Shown piece after piece: positions 47,262-57,418 of a stretch of 62,843 nucleotides of DNA. The stretch is from Solobacterium sp. GTDB lineage: Bacteria; Bacillota_I; Bacilli_A; Erysipelotrichales; Erysipelotrichaceae. The stretch covers positions 1 through 62,843 of the forward strand of contig JAKVKC010000014.1 in NCBI GenBank assembly GCA_022486705.1, read 5' to 3'. The translations under genes were made by a program, and so were the position numbers. The notes below the pieces were generated by a model. That model had not been told where the DNA came from. It saw only the letters and a list, made by a program, of their open reading frames with translations, and searched no databases. Each line of letters starts with the position of its first letter. Position 1 is the first letter of the stretch.

Positions 47262-47300
47262 AGGCTTAGTTCTGCGTGATGACGTGAGCTAAGCTTTTTT
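47262..47300. terminator. Terminator after the zinc-ribbon protein gene
   Basis: GGCTTAG (47263-47269) pairs with CTAAGC (47289-47294) and inner GCGT/ACG pairs, followed by TTTTTT. The A-rich 5' side lets it also serve the convergent methyltransferase gene. Confidence 0.7.
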
Positions 47301-48606
47301 AGTGATAGATCCATCCTTTCGGATACTTATTTTTAAATACATGATGCGTGATCTTGGCAAACCCAAGCGGCTGAGCATCCACGCAGACCAAAGCATATCC
47401 ATCTTTCACTGTCTGATCGGAGATATCTAAGGTCTCCCCTTTGAGATAGCGGATCGTTCTTTCATCCTCTGATGAAAAATTCAGCACATTGTCACAGTCC
47501 TTTTCTTTTAAAGCCATGGCCAATGCCCCATCAAATTCAAAGCGGTCTTTCTTTTCTTCTCCCAACAGCAGTCCAGAACGCAGAATGCGGAGCCCCTTCG
47601 TATCGATCCCGCATGCAGGTACAAACAGATGCTTATCATTGATGATCTCTTCCTTGCCAAACGGCAGTTCGATATGGACCGGCGCATGCTGCCAGATCAC
47701 TGAGGTCATATCATCATTTGCTTTCTTCTCATTTCCCTTCTGCAGAAGACAGACAAAGTGTCCTTCGCCATGGATCCGATGCGGGAACAGTTTCGTGCCA
47801 CATGCATTCTGTACAAAGCCTTCTGTTTTTCTGATCGGCAGAACATGCAGTGACGGATCCAATGAACATGCATACTGGATGATCTCTTCATCTTCCTGCC
47901 GGGAAAAGGTGCATGTTGAATAGACCATTGTGCCGCCATCCTTCAGCATAGCCAAGCAGCACTTAACAATCTCTTTCTGGATCGGCACATAATGCGAAGA
48001 TCCATTTTTCATCCACGATCGGATCAAAGAATTCTCTTTGCGGAACATACCTTCTCCAGAACATGGCGCATCGATCAGGATCTTATCAAAATAGTGCGGA
48101 AAATATTCTTTCAGCTTCTGGGGATCTTCTGCCATAACAAACGCATTGGCAATGCCGAAACGTTCGATATTTCTTAATAATGCATGGCTCCGGGATACAC
48201 TGATATCATTGGCAAATAAAAGTCCTGTTCCCGCCAGCTTCGTGCCAAGTTCTGTGCTCTTGCCGCCAGGTGCAGCGCAGACATCCAGCACACGGTCATT
48301 CTTTTCAATCGGCAGAACTGCCGCTGGCAGCATCGCACTTGGTTCCTGAATATAGTAAAGACCGGCATAGTAATACAGGTGCTTTGCGACCGGATCTGTA
48401 TCCCGATAATAGAAACCATTTTCACACCAGGGCACTGGCTCCAATGGATACGGAAACGACGCCAGAAAATCTGATACAGAGATCTTATCCGTATTGACCC
48501 GCAGTCCATGAAAGCATGGCTGTGCAAAAGAAGCTTCATAGGAAGCATATTCATCCTGCAACAGTTCTTTCATTTCTCTCTGATATGTTTCCGGCAGTTC
48601 TATCAT
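47299..48606 (-). CDS. RsmB/RsmF-type 16S rRNA (cytosine-C5) methyltransferase
   Basis: 435 residues. SAM-binding motif VLDVCAAPGGKSTEL, catalytic IDAPCSGEGMF and STCTF with the two cysteines of m5C RNA methyltransferases. The C-terminal third (about 300-435) fits the RsmF RNA-recognition extension. Adds methyl groups to cytosine in 16S rRNA. Its start overlaps the GNAT gene stop (ATGA). Confidence 0.9.
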   Translation of the reverse strand: MIELPETYQREMKELLQDEYASYEASFAQPCFHGLRVNTDKISVSDFLASFPYPLEPVPWCENGFYYRDTDPVAKHLYYYAGLYYIQEPSAMLPAAVLPIEKNDRVLDVCAAPGGKSTELGTKLAGTGLLFANDISVSRSHALLRNIERFGIANAFVMAEDPQKLKEYFPHYFDKILIDAPCSGEGMFRKENSLIRSWMKNGSSHYVPIQKEIVKCCLAMLKDGGTMVYSTCTFSRQEDEEIIQYACSLDPSLHVLPIRKTEGFVQNACGTKLFPHRIHGEGHFVCLLQKGNEKKANDDMTSVIWQHAPVHIELPFGKEEIINDKHLFVPACGIDTKGLRILRSGLLLGEEKKDRFEFDGALAMALKEKDCDNVLNFSSEDERTIRYLKGETLDISDQTVKDGYALVCVDAQPLGFAKITHHVFKNKYPKGWIYH

Positions 48607-49127
48607 AGCGGATCATCTCCTCTGAGCTTTTTCTCGGCTAAGATCACGCAGTCAGCCGCATTGCTCTTGGTCTCTTTCACTTTCACAAATCCATTCTTCA
48701 GCCAGAAATGTTCTGCCTGCGGATTTCCCTTTGCCCATGCCAGCTGAATCTGAGCAGCACCGCTCTTTTTCAAGTATGTGCACAGTTCATTCACTAGAGC
48801 AGAACCGGTTCCTTTTCCCTGTCTATCTTCTGCAAGCATGAAGAAGCCGATAAAAGCTATTCCTGCGGTGGGATAATCCGCGATCAGATCCATGACAGCA
48901 ATCAGTTCATCCTGATCATAATAACCAACAAAGTATTTATCCTTTTCTGTCTTTCCTTCCGGCAGTGCATGCATGTCATCTCTGACCATTTCTTCCGATG
49001 CCTCAGGCGGGCAGTATTGAAAATACAGCGGATTGTCTTGGTACAGCTGATAAATACTCTGTATATCATCTTCCTTCAGCTTCCGTGCATGATATGTCAA
49101 TGAAAGCTGTTCTATGTCTATCTTCAT
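48603..49127 (-). CDS. GNAT family N-acetyltransferase
   Basis: 174 residues from the ATG at 49127 (RBS GAGGAAA); a longer frame to 49208 is less likely. The acetyl-CoA loop EDRQGKGTGSALVNEL and the C-terminal HFWLKNGFVKVKE are typical. Substrate unknown. Coupled to the rRNA methyltransferase gene downstream. Confidence 0.85.
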   Translation of the reverse strand: MKIDIEQLSLTYHARKLKEDDIQSIYQLYQDNPLYFQYCPPEASEEMVRDDMHALPEGKTEKDKYFVGYYDQDELIAVMDLIADYPTAGIAFIGFFMLAEDRQGKGTGSALVNELCTYLKKSGAAQIQLAWAKGNPQAEHFWLKNGFVKVKETKSNAADCVILAEKKLRGDDPL

Positions 49128-49244
49128 CGTGTTTCCTCGCATATTCAGTGTAAAGAAGAAATGCACCATGTCAACCATTCCTAATGGCCCGATGAAACAT
49201 AGTACCAAAATACAAGTTCTTCATATCATAATGCGTGGAGCTGA

Positions 49245-49272
49245 TTGACAATCATTTCACAAGTACTAGCAT
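49245..49272 (+). promoter_or_regulatory. Promoter candidate of the flavin reductase gene
   Basis: TTGACA (49245-49250), 16 bases, TAGCAT (49267-49272). Perfect -35, modest -10. Confidence 0.45.
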
Positions 49273-49350
49273 TTTCAATATCAGCTGTTTCAGCTGGATT
49301 CTTTTGACTGCATGCAGCATCGCAGCCATCAAGGAATAGAGGAGGAAAGA

Positions 49351-51174
49351 ATGAAGAACAGAATCAAAGCAGGGATTGCGGCACTGTCAGCAATCTCCCT
49401 GCTGCTGGTCGGATGTTCATCAGGGACATCAAAAGCAGCAGCTATGAAAGACGGCACGTATGACGGTGAAGCACAGGGTCACAACGGAAAACTGAAAGTA
49501 TCCGTCACGATTGCTTCCGGCAAGATCAGCGATGTCAAAGTCACGGACAACATCGAAACGACCGGTGTCTGTGAGAATGCCATTGCCAATGTGCCGGCAG
49601 AGATCGTCAAGAACAATTCCGTATCTGTTGATGCAACAACAGGTGCCACAGTAACTTCCAGCGCAATCCGCTTAGCAGTGCAGAATGCCATTGAGTCCAA
49701 TGGCGGAAACATTGATGCATACAAAGCGAATGTTGAAACAAAAAAGAACGATGATCAGACACTGGACTGTGATGTGGTTGTTATCGGTGCCGGCGGCGGC
49801 GGTATGACTGCTGCGGTCAGAGCTGCGGAAGATGGTGCCAAGGTCATTCTGATTGAAAAGAATGGGCAGATCGGCGGAGATACAGTGCTCAATGCTGGCA
49901 CATTGATCGCTACAGGCTCCAAGTTCCAGAAAGAAAAGCTGAATGAAACAAATGATTCCCCAGAGCTTGCCTATGCCGATATCATGAAAGTCGGTCTGAA
50001 TGCCAATGATCCAGAGATGGTCAAAATGATCACTGAATCAATCGGTGAAACAGTTGACTGGCTGGTCGATGATATGAAAGTTCCTTATGATGTCGCAGCG
50101 ACGCAGTATCCTGATCACAGTGCAAACCGGCAGATCGGTGTTGTCGGCAGATCGCCTGTCTTCTTTACCACAATGGCTGCCAACTTCGAAGCTTTAGGCG
50201 GCACGACCATGCTGGAAACAAAAGCAGATACACTGCTGACCGATAAAGATGGAAATATTTCCGGTGTCAAAGCAACGGATAAAACAGGTGCCACGGTCAC
50301 CATCAATGCAAAATCAACTGTCTTAGCGACGGGCGGATACGGTGCCAACAGCAAGCTTCTGCCGACAACGCTTGGCGGATATATGTTCTACGGAAGAAGC
50401 ACTGATATGGGCGATGGCCTGACCATGGGCGAAGCCGTCGGTGCCAATACGATCAATCTAGACTGTGTCAAAGTCTACCCACAGGGCATTGAGACAATGA
50501 CGGGCAGAGCACTTGCAGCAACAGCATCTTCAACCGCTGCCACAAATGGCCATGGTGCAATCTACATCAATACAAAGGGACAGCGTGTCGTAAAGGAAAC
50601 AGGCACTTTAGCCGACATTACCAATGCGACCGTAGCTCAGAGCGATAAGATCCTGTATCTTCTGATGGATGAAGATGCCTATAAGACTTATGTTGCAAAG
50701 AGCTTGGAAGACAAACTTGTCAGTTCAGAAGATGATATCAATAAATGGTATGACATCAAGAATGATGACAAGCCAGTCATCACAAAGGGAACAGATCTAT
50801 CCGCCATTGCCAAAACAATGGGCATTGATGCGGATGCTCTGAAAGCAACGGTCGCAAAGTATAACAGCGACTGTGCTGCTGGCACAGATACACAGTTCCA
50901 GAAGGAATCTCCAACAGCTGTGAAAGACGGCGGCACTTACTATCTGGTAGAACAGAGACCTCGTTTCTGCACAACACTTGGCGGATTGAAAGCAGATTCT
51001 TCCATCGCTATTATAGATGCGAATGGAAAAGCAATCGGCAATCTGTATGGTGCAGGCAGTGTTGTCGGCGGCGGCAATGGCAAAGATTCGATGACCGCCA
51101 TGATGAACTCCTGGGCTATCGGGTCCGGCAGAGTCGCTGGTGATTCAGCCGCAGAACATGCATTAGGAAAATAA
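49351..51174 (+). CDS. FMN/FAD-dependent reductase lipoprotein, fumarate/urocanate-reductase-like
   Basis: 607 residues from the ATG at 49351 (RBS GAGGAGG). Lipobox LVGC (Cys22). Residues about 35-125 are an FMN-binding domain with the flavinylation motif DATTGATVTSS, where ApbE attaches FMN to threonine. From about 140 comes an FAD-binding fumarate-reductase domain (VVVIGAGGGGMTAAV) ending in GGNGKDSMTAMMNSWAIG. Such extracellular flavoproteins reduce fumarate, urocanate or similar acceptors using membrane-derived electrons. No apbE or electron-donor gene is nearby. Acceptor not predictable. Confidence 0.88.
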   Translation: MKNRIKAGIAALSAISLLLVGCSSGTSKAAAMKDGTYDGEAQGHNGKLKVSVTIASGKISDVKVTDNIETTGVCENAIANVPAEIVKNNSVSVDATTGATVTSSAIRLAVQNAIESNGGNIDAYKANVETKKNDDQTLDCDVVVIGAGGGGMTAAVRAAEDGAKVILIEKNGQIGGDTVLNAGTLIATGSKFQKEKLNETNDSPELAYADIMKVGLNANDPEMVKMITESIGETVDWLVDDMKVPYDVAATQYPDHSANRQIGVVGRSPVFFTTMAANFEALGGTTMLETKADTLLTDKDGNISGVKATDKTGATVTINAKSTVLATGGYGANSKLLPTTLGGYMFYGRSTDMGDGLTMGEAVGANTINLDCVKVYPQGIETMTGRALAATASSTAATNGHGAIYINTKGQRVVKETGTLADITNATVAQSDKILYLLMDEDAYKTYVAKSLEDKLVSSEDDINKWYDIKNDDKPVITKGTDLSAIAKTMGIDADALKATVAKYNSDCAAGTDTQFQKESPTAVKDGGTYYLVEQRPRFCTTLGGLKADSSIAIIDANGKAIGNLYGAGSVVGGGNGKDSMTAMMNSWAIGSGRVAGDSAAEHALGK

Positions 51175-51187
51175 ACGGTGTACAAAA

Positions 51188-51222
51188 AGGCACTCAGCAT
51201 TTTTCTGCTGAATGTCTTTTTT
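51188..51222. terminator. Terminator between the flavin reductase gene and purL
   Basis: GCACTCAGCA and TGCTGAATGT form the stem around TTTTTC, followed by CTTTTTT; AAAAA on the other side may also end purL transcription. Confidence 0.7.
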
Positions 51223-51228
51223 CATGCC

Positions 51229-54200
51229 TTATTTAAAGTAATCGACCGCGCCCTGGAAGATGAATTCCTGCGTTTTCAGATCTGGAATATTGCGGTACAG
51301 ATCTCTGCCGCTTCTTTCAGAGTGGCCCATCTTGCCAAGAATTCTTCCATCCGGTGAAAGGATCGCTTCCACGGCATTGTAAGAATTATTTGGATTAAAG
51401 CGGATATTGTCCGTCGGTTCATTTTCAAGATTGACATACTGTGCGGCAATCTGGCCGTTCTCAATCAATGACTTCATGACATCTTCTTCGGCGACAAAGC
51501 GTCCTTCGCCATGCGATATCGCTACATCCGTCACTTCTCCGACCTTGGCATACTTCAGCCATGGGGACTTCACGGAAGAGACCTTAGTACGCGCAAGCAT
51601 TGACTGATGGCGTCCGATCGTATTGAAGGTCAGAGTTGGACAATGTTCATCTGTGTCCATGATCTTTCCATATGGAACAAGTCCGAGCTTGATCAATGCC
51701 TGGAAGCCATTGCAGATACCAAGCATCAGTCCTTCTCTATGATCCAATAGATCGGTGATCTCTTTCTTTACCTTTGGATTGCGGAAGAAAGCAGTAATGA
51801 ATTTTCCTGATCCATCTGGTTCATCGCCGCCGCTGAAACCGCCTGGGATCGCAATGATCTGTGAATGCTGAATTGCTTTGGCAAAGCGATCTGCACTGTC
51901 TTCAATCTCCTGTGAGGTCAGGTTGCGGACAACGAATATTTCGGCTTCTGCCCCTGCTCTTTCAAATGCACGTGCGGTATCGTATTCGCAGTTGGTGCCT
52001 GGGAAAACAGGGATCAGGACATGCGGTCTGTCCATCTGATAGGATGCATGCATGCATGCCTGTTCATCGCTGGCAATGGTCTTTAAGACATCATCCTGCT
52101 TTGACAGATATGGATATACCGGCTGCAGTTTATCTTCATACGTCTTCTGCAGATCGCTGTAAGCGATCGTACTGCTCTGATATGTCAGTGCATATACTTT
52201 TTCTGTTGTGCCAAGCAGAGTCATATCTTCAAAGGTATCTTCGGTTTCAAACATGAATGCACCATAGCATTTGGCAAACAGTTCTGTTTCACTGATCTCA
52301 TTCTGGATGGCAAAACCAATGTGATTGCCAAGCGCACACTTCAGAATGCCTTCGGCAATGCCGCCATTTTCCAGAGTCCATACCGACAGTGCTTTGCCTT
52401 CCGCAATAATCTGTTCCATGCGGTCAAAGACTCTTCTCACACTGGCAAAATCCGGTACGCCATTGCTGTCTGTCTGCGGCTTCAGAAGATAGACATGATG
52501 GCCAGCACCCTTCCATTCATCGGAAAGGACCGTATCTGCCTTAGCCGTAGACACGGCAAAGGAAACAAGAGTCGGCGGAACATCAATATTTTCAAATGTT
52601 CCGGACATAGAATCCTTGCCGCCGATGGCAGCGACACCAAGTTCGAGCTGTGCTTTCAATGCACCGAGCAGAGCGCCGAACGGCAGTCCCCATCTCTTTG
52701 GATCCTGATAGACATGTCCGAAATATTCCTGGAATGTGAGCCATGCATGATGATAGCTTCCGCCAGCCGCAATGATCTTAGCTAACGATTCAATGACTGA
52801 ATTGATCGCTCCTTTATATGGAGAATGCGACATCAGATATGGATCATAGCCCCATCCCATCAGAGATGCAGTATTAGTCTCGCCCTTCAGGACAGGAAGC
52901 TTAGCTGCCATTGCCTGTGCCGGTGTCAGCTGCCACTCTCCGCCGAAAGGCATCAGTACAGTATTGGCACCGATCGTACTGTCAAAGCGTTCGGCCAATC
53001 CCTTCTGCGAAGCAATGTTCAGATCATCTGCCAAAGCATTCATCTTCTCATTGAATGGACGCGCATCTGCTTTCGTTTCTTCTGAAGTCTCTTCATCGAC
53101 TTCTGCGGTGATATATTTCTTGGCACCATTGGAATTCAGGAATTCACGAGAGATATTGACGATCTCTGTTCCGCCCAATTCCATGACCATTCTTGGGTCC
53201 TTTGTGACTGTCGCAACAATCGTAGATTCCAGATTTTCAGCATCAGCGTATGCTTGGAAAGCAGCTGCGTCTTCTTTTCTGGTGACCACTGCCATTCTTT
53301 CCTGTGATTCAGAAATCGCCAGTTCGGTGCCATTCAGGCCCTCATACTTCTTGGTAACTTTGTTCAGATCAATATGCAGTCCATCTGCCAATTCGCCGAT
53401 GGCAACGGAAACACCGCCAGCACCGAAATCATTGCAGCGCTTGATCAGTTTTGTTGCATCGCCATTGCGGAACAGTCTCTGCAGTTTTCTTTCTTCTGGA
53501 GCATTGCCCTTCTGGACTTCGGCACCGCATGTTTCCAATGATTCGAGATTATGTGCTTTGGAAGATCCTGTTGCGCCGCCGCATCCATCTCTGCCAGTAC
53601 GGCCGCCTAATAAAATCACGACATCGCCTGGATCTGGTTCCGTACGGATGACATTCTCACTTGGAGCTGCCGCTATGACAGCACCGATCTCCATTCTCTT
53701 TGCTGCATAGCCTGGATGATAGATCTCATGTACCAATCCGGTAGCCAGACCGATCTGGTTGCCATAGGAACTGTAGCCATGCGCTGCTGTCGTAACGATC
53801 TTGCGCTGCGGCAGTTTGCCTTTCATAGTGTCTTCCATCGGTGCCAAAGGATCCGCCGCACCGGTAATGCGCATTGCCTGATAGACATAGGAACGGCCGC
53901 TCAATGGATCGCGGATCGCACCGCCTAGGCATGTTGCTGCACCGCCGAATGGTTCGATTTCTGTCGGATGGTTATGTGTCTCATTTTTGAACATCAGCAG
54001 CCAATCCTGATCCTCGCCGTTCACATCGACTTTGATCTTTACGGAACATGCATTGATCTCTTCCGATTCATCCATGTCCTTCAGTTTTCCAGCTGCCTTC
54101 AATGCCTTGGCACCGATCGTGCCAAGATCCATCAGAGTAATCTTCTTATCCGGACGATTGATATACAGTTTCTTTCTCAGCTCCAGATAATTCTGATAAG

Positions 54201-54945
54201 TCTCTTTAATATATTCCGGTTTGATATCGGCATCCTCAATGATCGTATTGAATGTCGTATGCCGGCAGTGATCGCTCCAATACGTATCAATGACACGTAC
54301 TTCGGTGATCCTTGGGTCTCTCTTTTCTTCATTCTTAAAATAGTTCTGCAGGAATTCAATATCAGCAAGATCCATGGCCAGGCCATACGTATCAATGAAC
54401 TTCTGCAGACCTGTTTCATCAAGATCTGTAAAACCATCCAGCACTTCCGGCAGCGGCGGCAGCGGATATGTCTGATGGATGGATGCAGGTTTCACCAATG
54501 ATGCTTCTCTGGCTTCCACGGGGTTGATCAATGTTTCTTTGATCACTTCTTTATCATGCTCATCCAGATTGCCGGCAATGTAATACAGACGTGCTGTACG
54601 GACTTCCGGTCTCTGTTTCATGGTGCTGAGCTGAATGCACTGCGCGCAGGAGTCTGCCCGCTGATCAAACTGGCCTGGCAGATATTCTACCGCCAATAGC
54701 CACTCGTTCTCTTTTGGTTCAGGTGCTTTTTCCTCATACAGATCATCGACCTGCGGTTCACTGAATACGGTCGTCAGTGCCGCTTTATAATCTGCTTCAT
54801 CAATATTTTCAGCATCATAGCGATTCAGGACTCTGACACCTTTGATCTTATCGGAACGAAGTGCAGTTTTCAGATCATTCCAAACACCGTCTGCTTCTAC
54901 TGCAAATGGCTTTTTCTTTTCTACAAAGCAACGATATACTGTCAT
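51229..54945 (-). CDS. purL: Phosphoribosylformylglycinamidine synthase, single-chain PurL
   Basis: 1238 residues from the ATG at 54945 (GGGAGAAG upstream); a longer frame overlaps purD. The full-length form joins synthetase and glutaminase: DTYWSDHCRHTTF, GGAATCLGGAIRDPLSGRSY, then the C-terminal amidotransferase with PGGFSGGDEPDGSGKF and the nucleophile Cys in LGICNGFQAL. Converts FGAR + Gln + ATP to FGAM, purine step 4. The separate purS/purQ of Bacillus are not needed. Last gene of the pur operon. Confidence 0.96.
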   Translation of the reverse strand: MTVYRCFVEKKKPFAVEADGVWNDLKTALRSDKIKGVRVLNRYDAENIDEADYKAALTTVFSEPQVDDLYEEKAPEPKENEWLLAVEYLPGQFDQRADSCAQCIQLSTMKQRPEVRTARLYYIAGNLDEHDKEVIKETLINPVEAREASLVKPASIHQTYPLPPLPEVLDGFTDLDETGLQKFIDTYGLAMDLADIEFLQNYFKNEEKRDPRITEVRVIDTYWSDHCRHTTFNTIIEDADIKPEYIKETYQNYLELRKKLYINRPDKKITLMDLGTIGAKALKAAGKLKDMDESEEINACSVKIKVDVNGEDQDWLLMFKNETHNHPTEIEPFGGAATCLGGAIRDPLSGRSYVYQAMRITGAADPLAPMEDTMKGKLPQRKIVTTAAHGYSSYGNQIGLATGLVHEIYHPGYAAKRMEIGAVIAAAPSENVIRTEPDPGDVVILLGGRTGRDGCGGATGSSKAHNLESLETCGAEVQKGNAPEERKLQRLFRNGDATKLIKRCNDFGAGGVSVAIGELADGLHIDLNKVTKKYEGLNGTELAISESQERMAVVTRKEDAAAFQAYADAENLESTIVATVTKDPRMVMELGGTEIVNISREFLNSNGAKKYITAEVDEETSEETKADARPFNEKMNALADDLNIASQKGLAERFDSTIGANTVLMPFGGEWQLTPAQAMAAKLPVLKGETNTASLMGWGYDPYLMSHSPYKGAINSVIESLAKIIAAGGSYHHAWLTFQEYFGHVYQDPKRWGLPFGALLGALKAQLELGVAAIGGKDSMSGTFENIDVPPTLVSFAVSTAKADTVLSDEWKGAGHHVYLLKPQTDSNGVPDFASVRRVFDRMEQIIAEGKALSVWTLENGGIAEGILKCALGNHIGFAIQNEISETELFAKCYGAFMFETEDTFEDMTLLGTTEKVYALTYQSSTIAYSDLQKTYEDKLQPVYPYLSKQDDVLKTIASDEQACMHASYQMDRPHVLIPVFPGTNCEYDTARAFERAGAEAEIFVVRNLTSQEIEDSADRFAKAIQHSQIIAIPGGFSGGDEPDGSGKFITAFFRNPKVKKEITDLLDHREGLMLGICNGFQALIKLGLVPYGKIMDTDEHCPTLTFNTIGRHQSMLARTKVSSVKSPWLKYAKVGEVTDVAISHGEGRFVAEEDVMKSLIENGQIAAQYVNLENEPTDNIRFNPNNSYNAVEAILSPDGRILGKMGHSERSGRDLYRNIPDLKTQEFIFQGAVDYFK

Positions 54946-54961
54946 CCATCTTCTCCCTGTT

Positions 54962-56224
54962 TTATTTTCTGCCGATATCTCTGCGGCAGTGCATGTTTTC
55001 AAAACCAATCTCATCGACCGCGCTGTACGCAGTCTTCAATGCATCATCCAAGGTATTGCCAAGAGCAGTCACGCCTAAGACACGGCCGCCGTTGGTATAG
55101 TATTTTCCATTTTCCAGTTTTGTTCCGGCATGATAGATGTAAACATCGTCGTGCTGGCCATGTTCATCCAAGCCATGGATCTCATATCCTTTTGTATACT
55201 TCACCGGATATCCGCCGGATGCTTCGATCACACATGCACAATGTTCATCAGACCAATCGATCTTGACTTTATCCAGTGTCTCATCGTGACATGCTTTCAT
55301 GATGGTATACAGATCCCCTTTCAGCAGAGGCAGGACGACCTGTGTTTCCGGATCGCCGAAGCGGCAGTTGTATTCCACGACGCGCGGTCCTGTTTCTGTC
55401 AGCATCAGTCCGAAGTACAGGCATCCTTTGAAGGCTCTGTCTTCGGCATTCATTGCATACATGGTCGGAAGGAAGATCTCATCCATGCATTGCTGCGCGA
55501 TCTTTTCTGTATAGTATGGCGATGGAGCAATGGTTCCCATGCCGCCGGTATTCAATCCCTCATCATGATCATCGGCCCGCTTATGATCCATAGAAGAGAT
55601 CATCGGGCGAATGACTTTAGAGTCTGTAAAGGCCAGGACAGATACTTCCGGTCCTTCCATAAATTCTTCAACTACAACTGTATTGCCAGCCGTTCCGAAC
55701 ATCCGATCAATCATCAGTTCACGAATAGCTGCCTTCGCATCTGCCAATGATTCTGCAATCAGAACGCCTTTGCCAAGTGCTAGACCATCTGCTTTCAGTA
55801 CGATCGGGAACGTATTCTTTTCTTCAATATACTGCAGTGCTTTCTTAGCATCATCAAAGATCTGATAGTCGGCCGTCGGTATGCCATACTTCTTCATCAG
55901 GTTCTTTGAGAATGCTTTTGATGCTTCAATGACCGCCGCTTTTGCCTTTGGTCCAAAGCAAGGGATCCCCTGCTTCTCCATTTCATCGACCATGCCCAGA
56001 GCTAACGGATCATCCGGTGTCACCACACAGAAATCTGCCTGCTTTTCCTTGGCAAATTTCACCATGCCTTCGACATCCGTCGCTTTGATGTCAACACATT
56101 CTGCCTCTGATGCAATGCCGCCGTTTCCCGGGGCACACCAGATCTTTTCAATCTCCTTATTTTCCAGCAGCTTATGGATGATCGCATGTTCACGTCCGCC
56201 GCTTCCAACTACTAATATCTTCAT
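54962..56224 (-). CDS. purD: Phosphoribosylamine-glycine ligase (GAR synthetase)
   Basis: 420 residues, ATP-grasp enzyme. MKILVVGSGGREHAIIHKLLE opening, GLALGKGVLIA in the ATP-grasp B domain, and VVEYNCRFGDPETQVVLPLL. Joins phosphoribosylamine and glycine, purine step 2. 16 bases before purL. Confidence 0.97.
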   Translation of the reverse strand: MKILVVGSGGREHAIIHKLLENKEIEKIWCAPGNGGIASEAECVDIKATDVEGMVKFAKEKQADFCVVTPDDPLALGMVDEMEKQGIPCFGPKAKAAVIEASKAFSKNLMKKYGIPTADYQIFDDAKKALQYIEEKNTFPIVLKADGLALGKGVLIAESLADAKAAIRELMIDRMFGTAGNTVVVEEFMEGPEVSVLAFTDSKVIRPMISSMDHKRADDHDEGLNTGGMGTIAPSPYYTEKIAQQCMDEIFLPTMYAMNAEDRAFKGCLYFGLMLTETGPRVVEYNCRFGDPETQVVLPLLKGDLYTIMKACHDETLDKVKIDWSDEHCACVIEASGGYPVKYTKGYEIHGLDEHGQHDDVYIYHAGTKLENGKYYTNGGRVLGVTALGNTLDDALKTAYSAVDEIGFENMHCRRDIGRK

Positions 56225-56242
56225 CTTATCCTTCTTTCCTGA

Positions 56243-57418
56243 TCAATGATGGAACAGGCGTACGCCATTGAATACCATCGTCATGCCATATCTGTTGCAT
56301 GTTTCAATGACATTGTCATCACGGATCGATCCGCCTGGTTCTGCAATATAGGAAACCCCCGACTTATGTGCTCTTTCAATATTGTCACCGAAAGGGAAGA
56401 AAGCATCAGAGCCTAATGAGACACCGGTCTCCTTTGCCAGCCAATCCAGCTTTTCCTGCTTGGAGAGCGGCTCTGGTCTTGTTTCAAAGAAATTCTGCCA
56501 TGTTCCTTCACGCAGTACATCCTCATATTCATCAGAGATATAGACATCGATCGTATTGTCACGGTCTGCTCTGCGGATGCCTTGCTTGAATGGCAGTGCC
56601 AATACTTTCGGATTCTGGCGCAGCCACCAATTGTCTGCTTTATTGCCAGCCAGTCTGACACAGTGCACTCTGCTCTGCTGTCCAGCACCAACGCCGATGA
56701 CCTGGCCATTCTTGGCATAGGCAACCGAATTGGATTGGGTATACTTCAGCGCGATCAGTGCGATCTTCAGATCTCTGACAGCATTTTCCGGCAGATCATG
56801 ATTCTCGGTAACGATATTTGTGAATAGGGAATCATCGATCTTTACATTGTTGCGGCCCTGTTCAAAAGTAACTCCGAAGACCTGCTTTCTTTCGATCGGA
56901 TCCGGAACGTAGTTTGGATCGATCTCAACAACGTTGTACATTCCCTTTTTCTTTTCTTTCAAAAGAGCCAAAGCTTCTGGGGTATATCCTGGCGCAATAA
57001 CACCGTCAGATACTTCTTTCTTGATCAGACGTGCGGTATCTTCATCGCAGATATCGGAGAGCGCTGCCCAATCACCGTAGGATGACATGCGATCTGCACC
57101 GCGTGCACGGGCATAGGCACAGGCCAATGGCGATAAATTCTCTTCATCGACAAAATAGATCTTCCGATCTGTTTCGTTCAGCGGCAGGCCAACGGCTGCC
57201 CCGGCAGGTGAAACATGCTTGAATGATGCGGCACTTGCTAAGCCTGTTGCTTCTTTCAATTCCTTGACCAGCTGCCAGCTGTTCAGGGCATCCATAAAAT
57301 TGATGTAGCCAGGACGTCCATTCAGTACTTTGACCGGCAGTTCGCCGTGTTCCATGAACAGACGTGAAGGTTTCTGATTCGGATTGCATCCATACTTCAG
57401 TTCCAATTCCTTAGCCAT
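56243..57418 (-). CDS. purH: Stand-alone AICAR formyltransferase
   Basis: 391 residues from the ATG at 57418 (AAGGAG upstream). Only the transformylase half of PurH is present: SFKHVSPAGAAVG holds the catalytic Lys-His, ADRMSSYGDWAAL and QSNSVAYAKNGQVIGVGAGQQSR follow. The IMP cyclohydrolase half is missing and is supplied by the preceding gene, which overlaps by 8 bases. Transfers formyl from 10-formyl-THF to AICAR, making FAICAR. Such stand-alone enzymes are also called PurV. Confidence 0.92.
   Translation of the reverse strand: MAKELELKYGCNPNQKPSRLFMEHGELPVKVLNGRPGYINFMDALNSWQLVKELKEATGLASAASFKHVSPAGAAVGLPLNETDRKIYFVDEENLSPLACAYARARGADRMSSYGDWAALSDICDEDTARLIKKEVSDGVIAPGYTPEALALLKEKKKGMYNVVEIDPNYVPDPIERKQVFGVTFEQGRNNVKIDDSLFTNIVTENHDLPENAVRDLKIALIALKYTQSNSVAYAKNGQVIGVGAGQQSRVHCVRLAGNKADNWWLRQNPKVLALPFKQGIRRADRDNTIDVYISDEYEDVLREGTWQNFFETRPEPLSKQEKLDWLAKETGVSLGSDAFFPFGDNIERAHKSGVSYIAEPGGSIRDDNVIETCNRYGMTMVFNGVRLFHH

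Noticed and set aside
51861-55750. Long antisense open frames across purL and purD
   Set aside because: They lie opposite well-supported enzymes and have no ribosome sites or recognisable domains.
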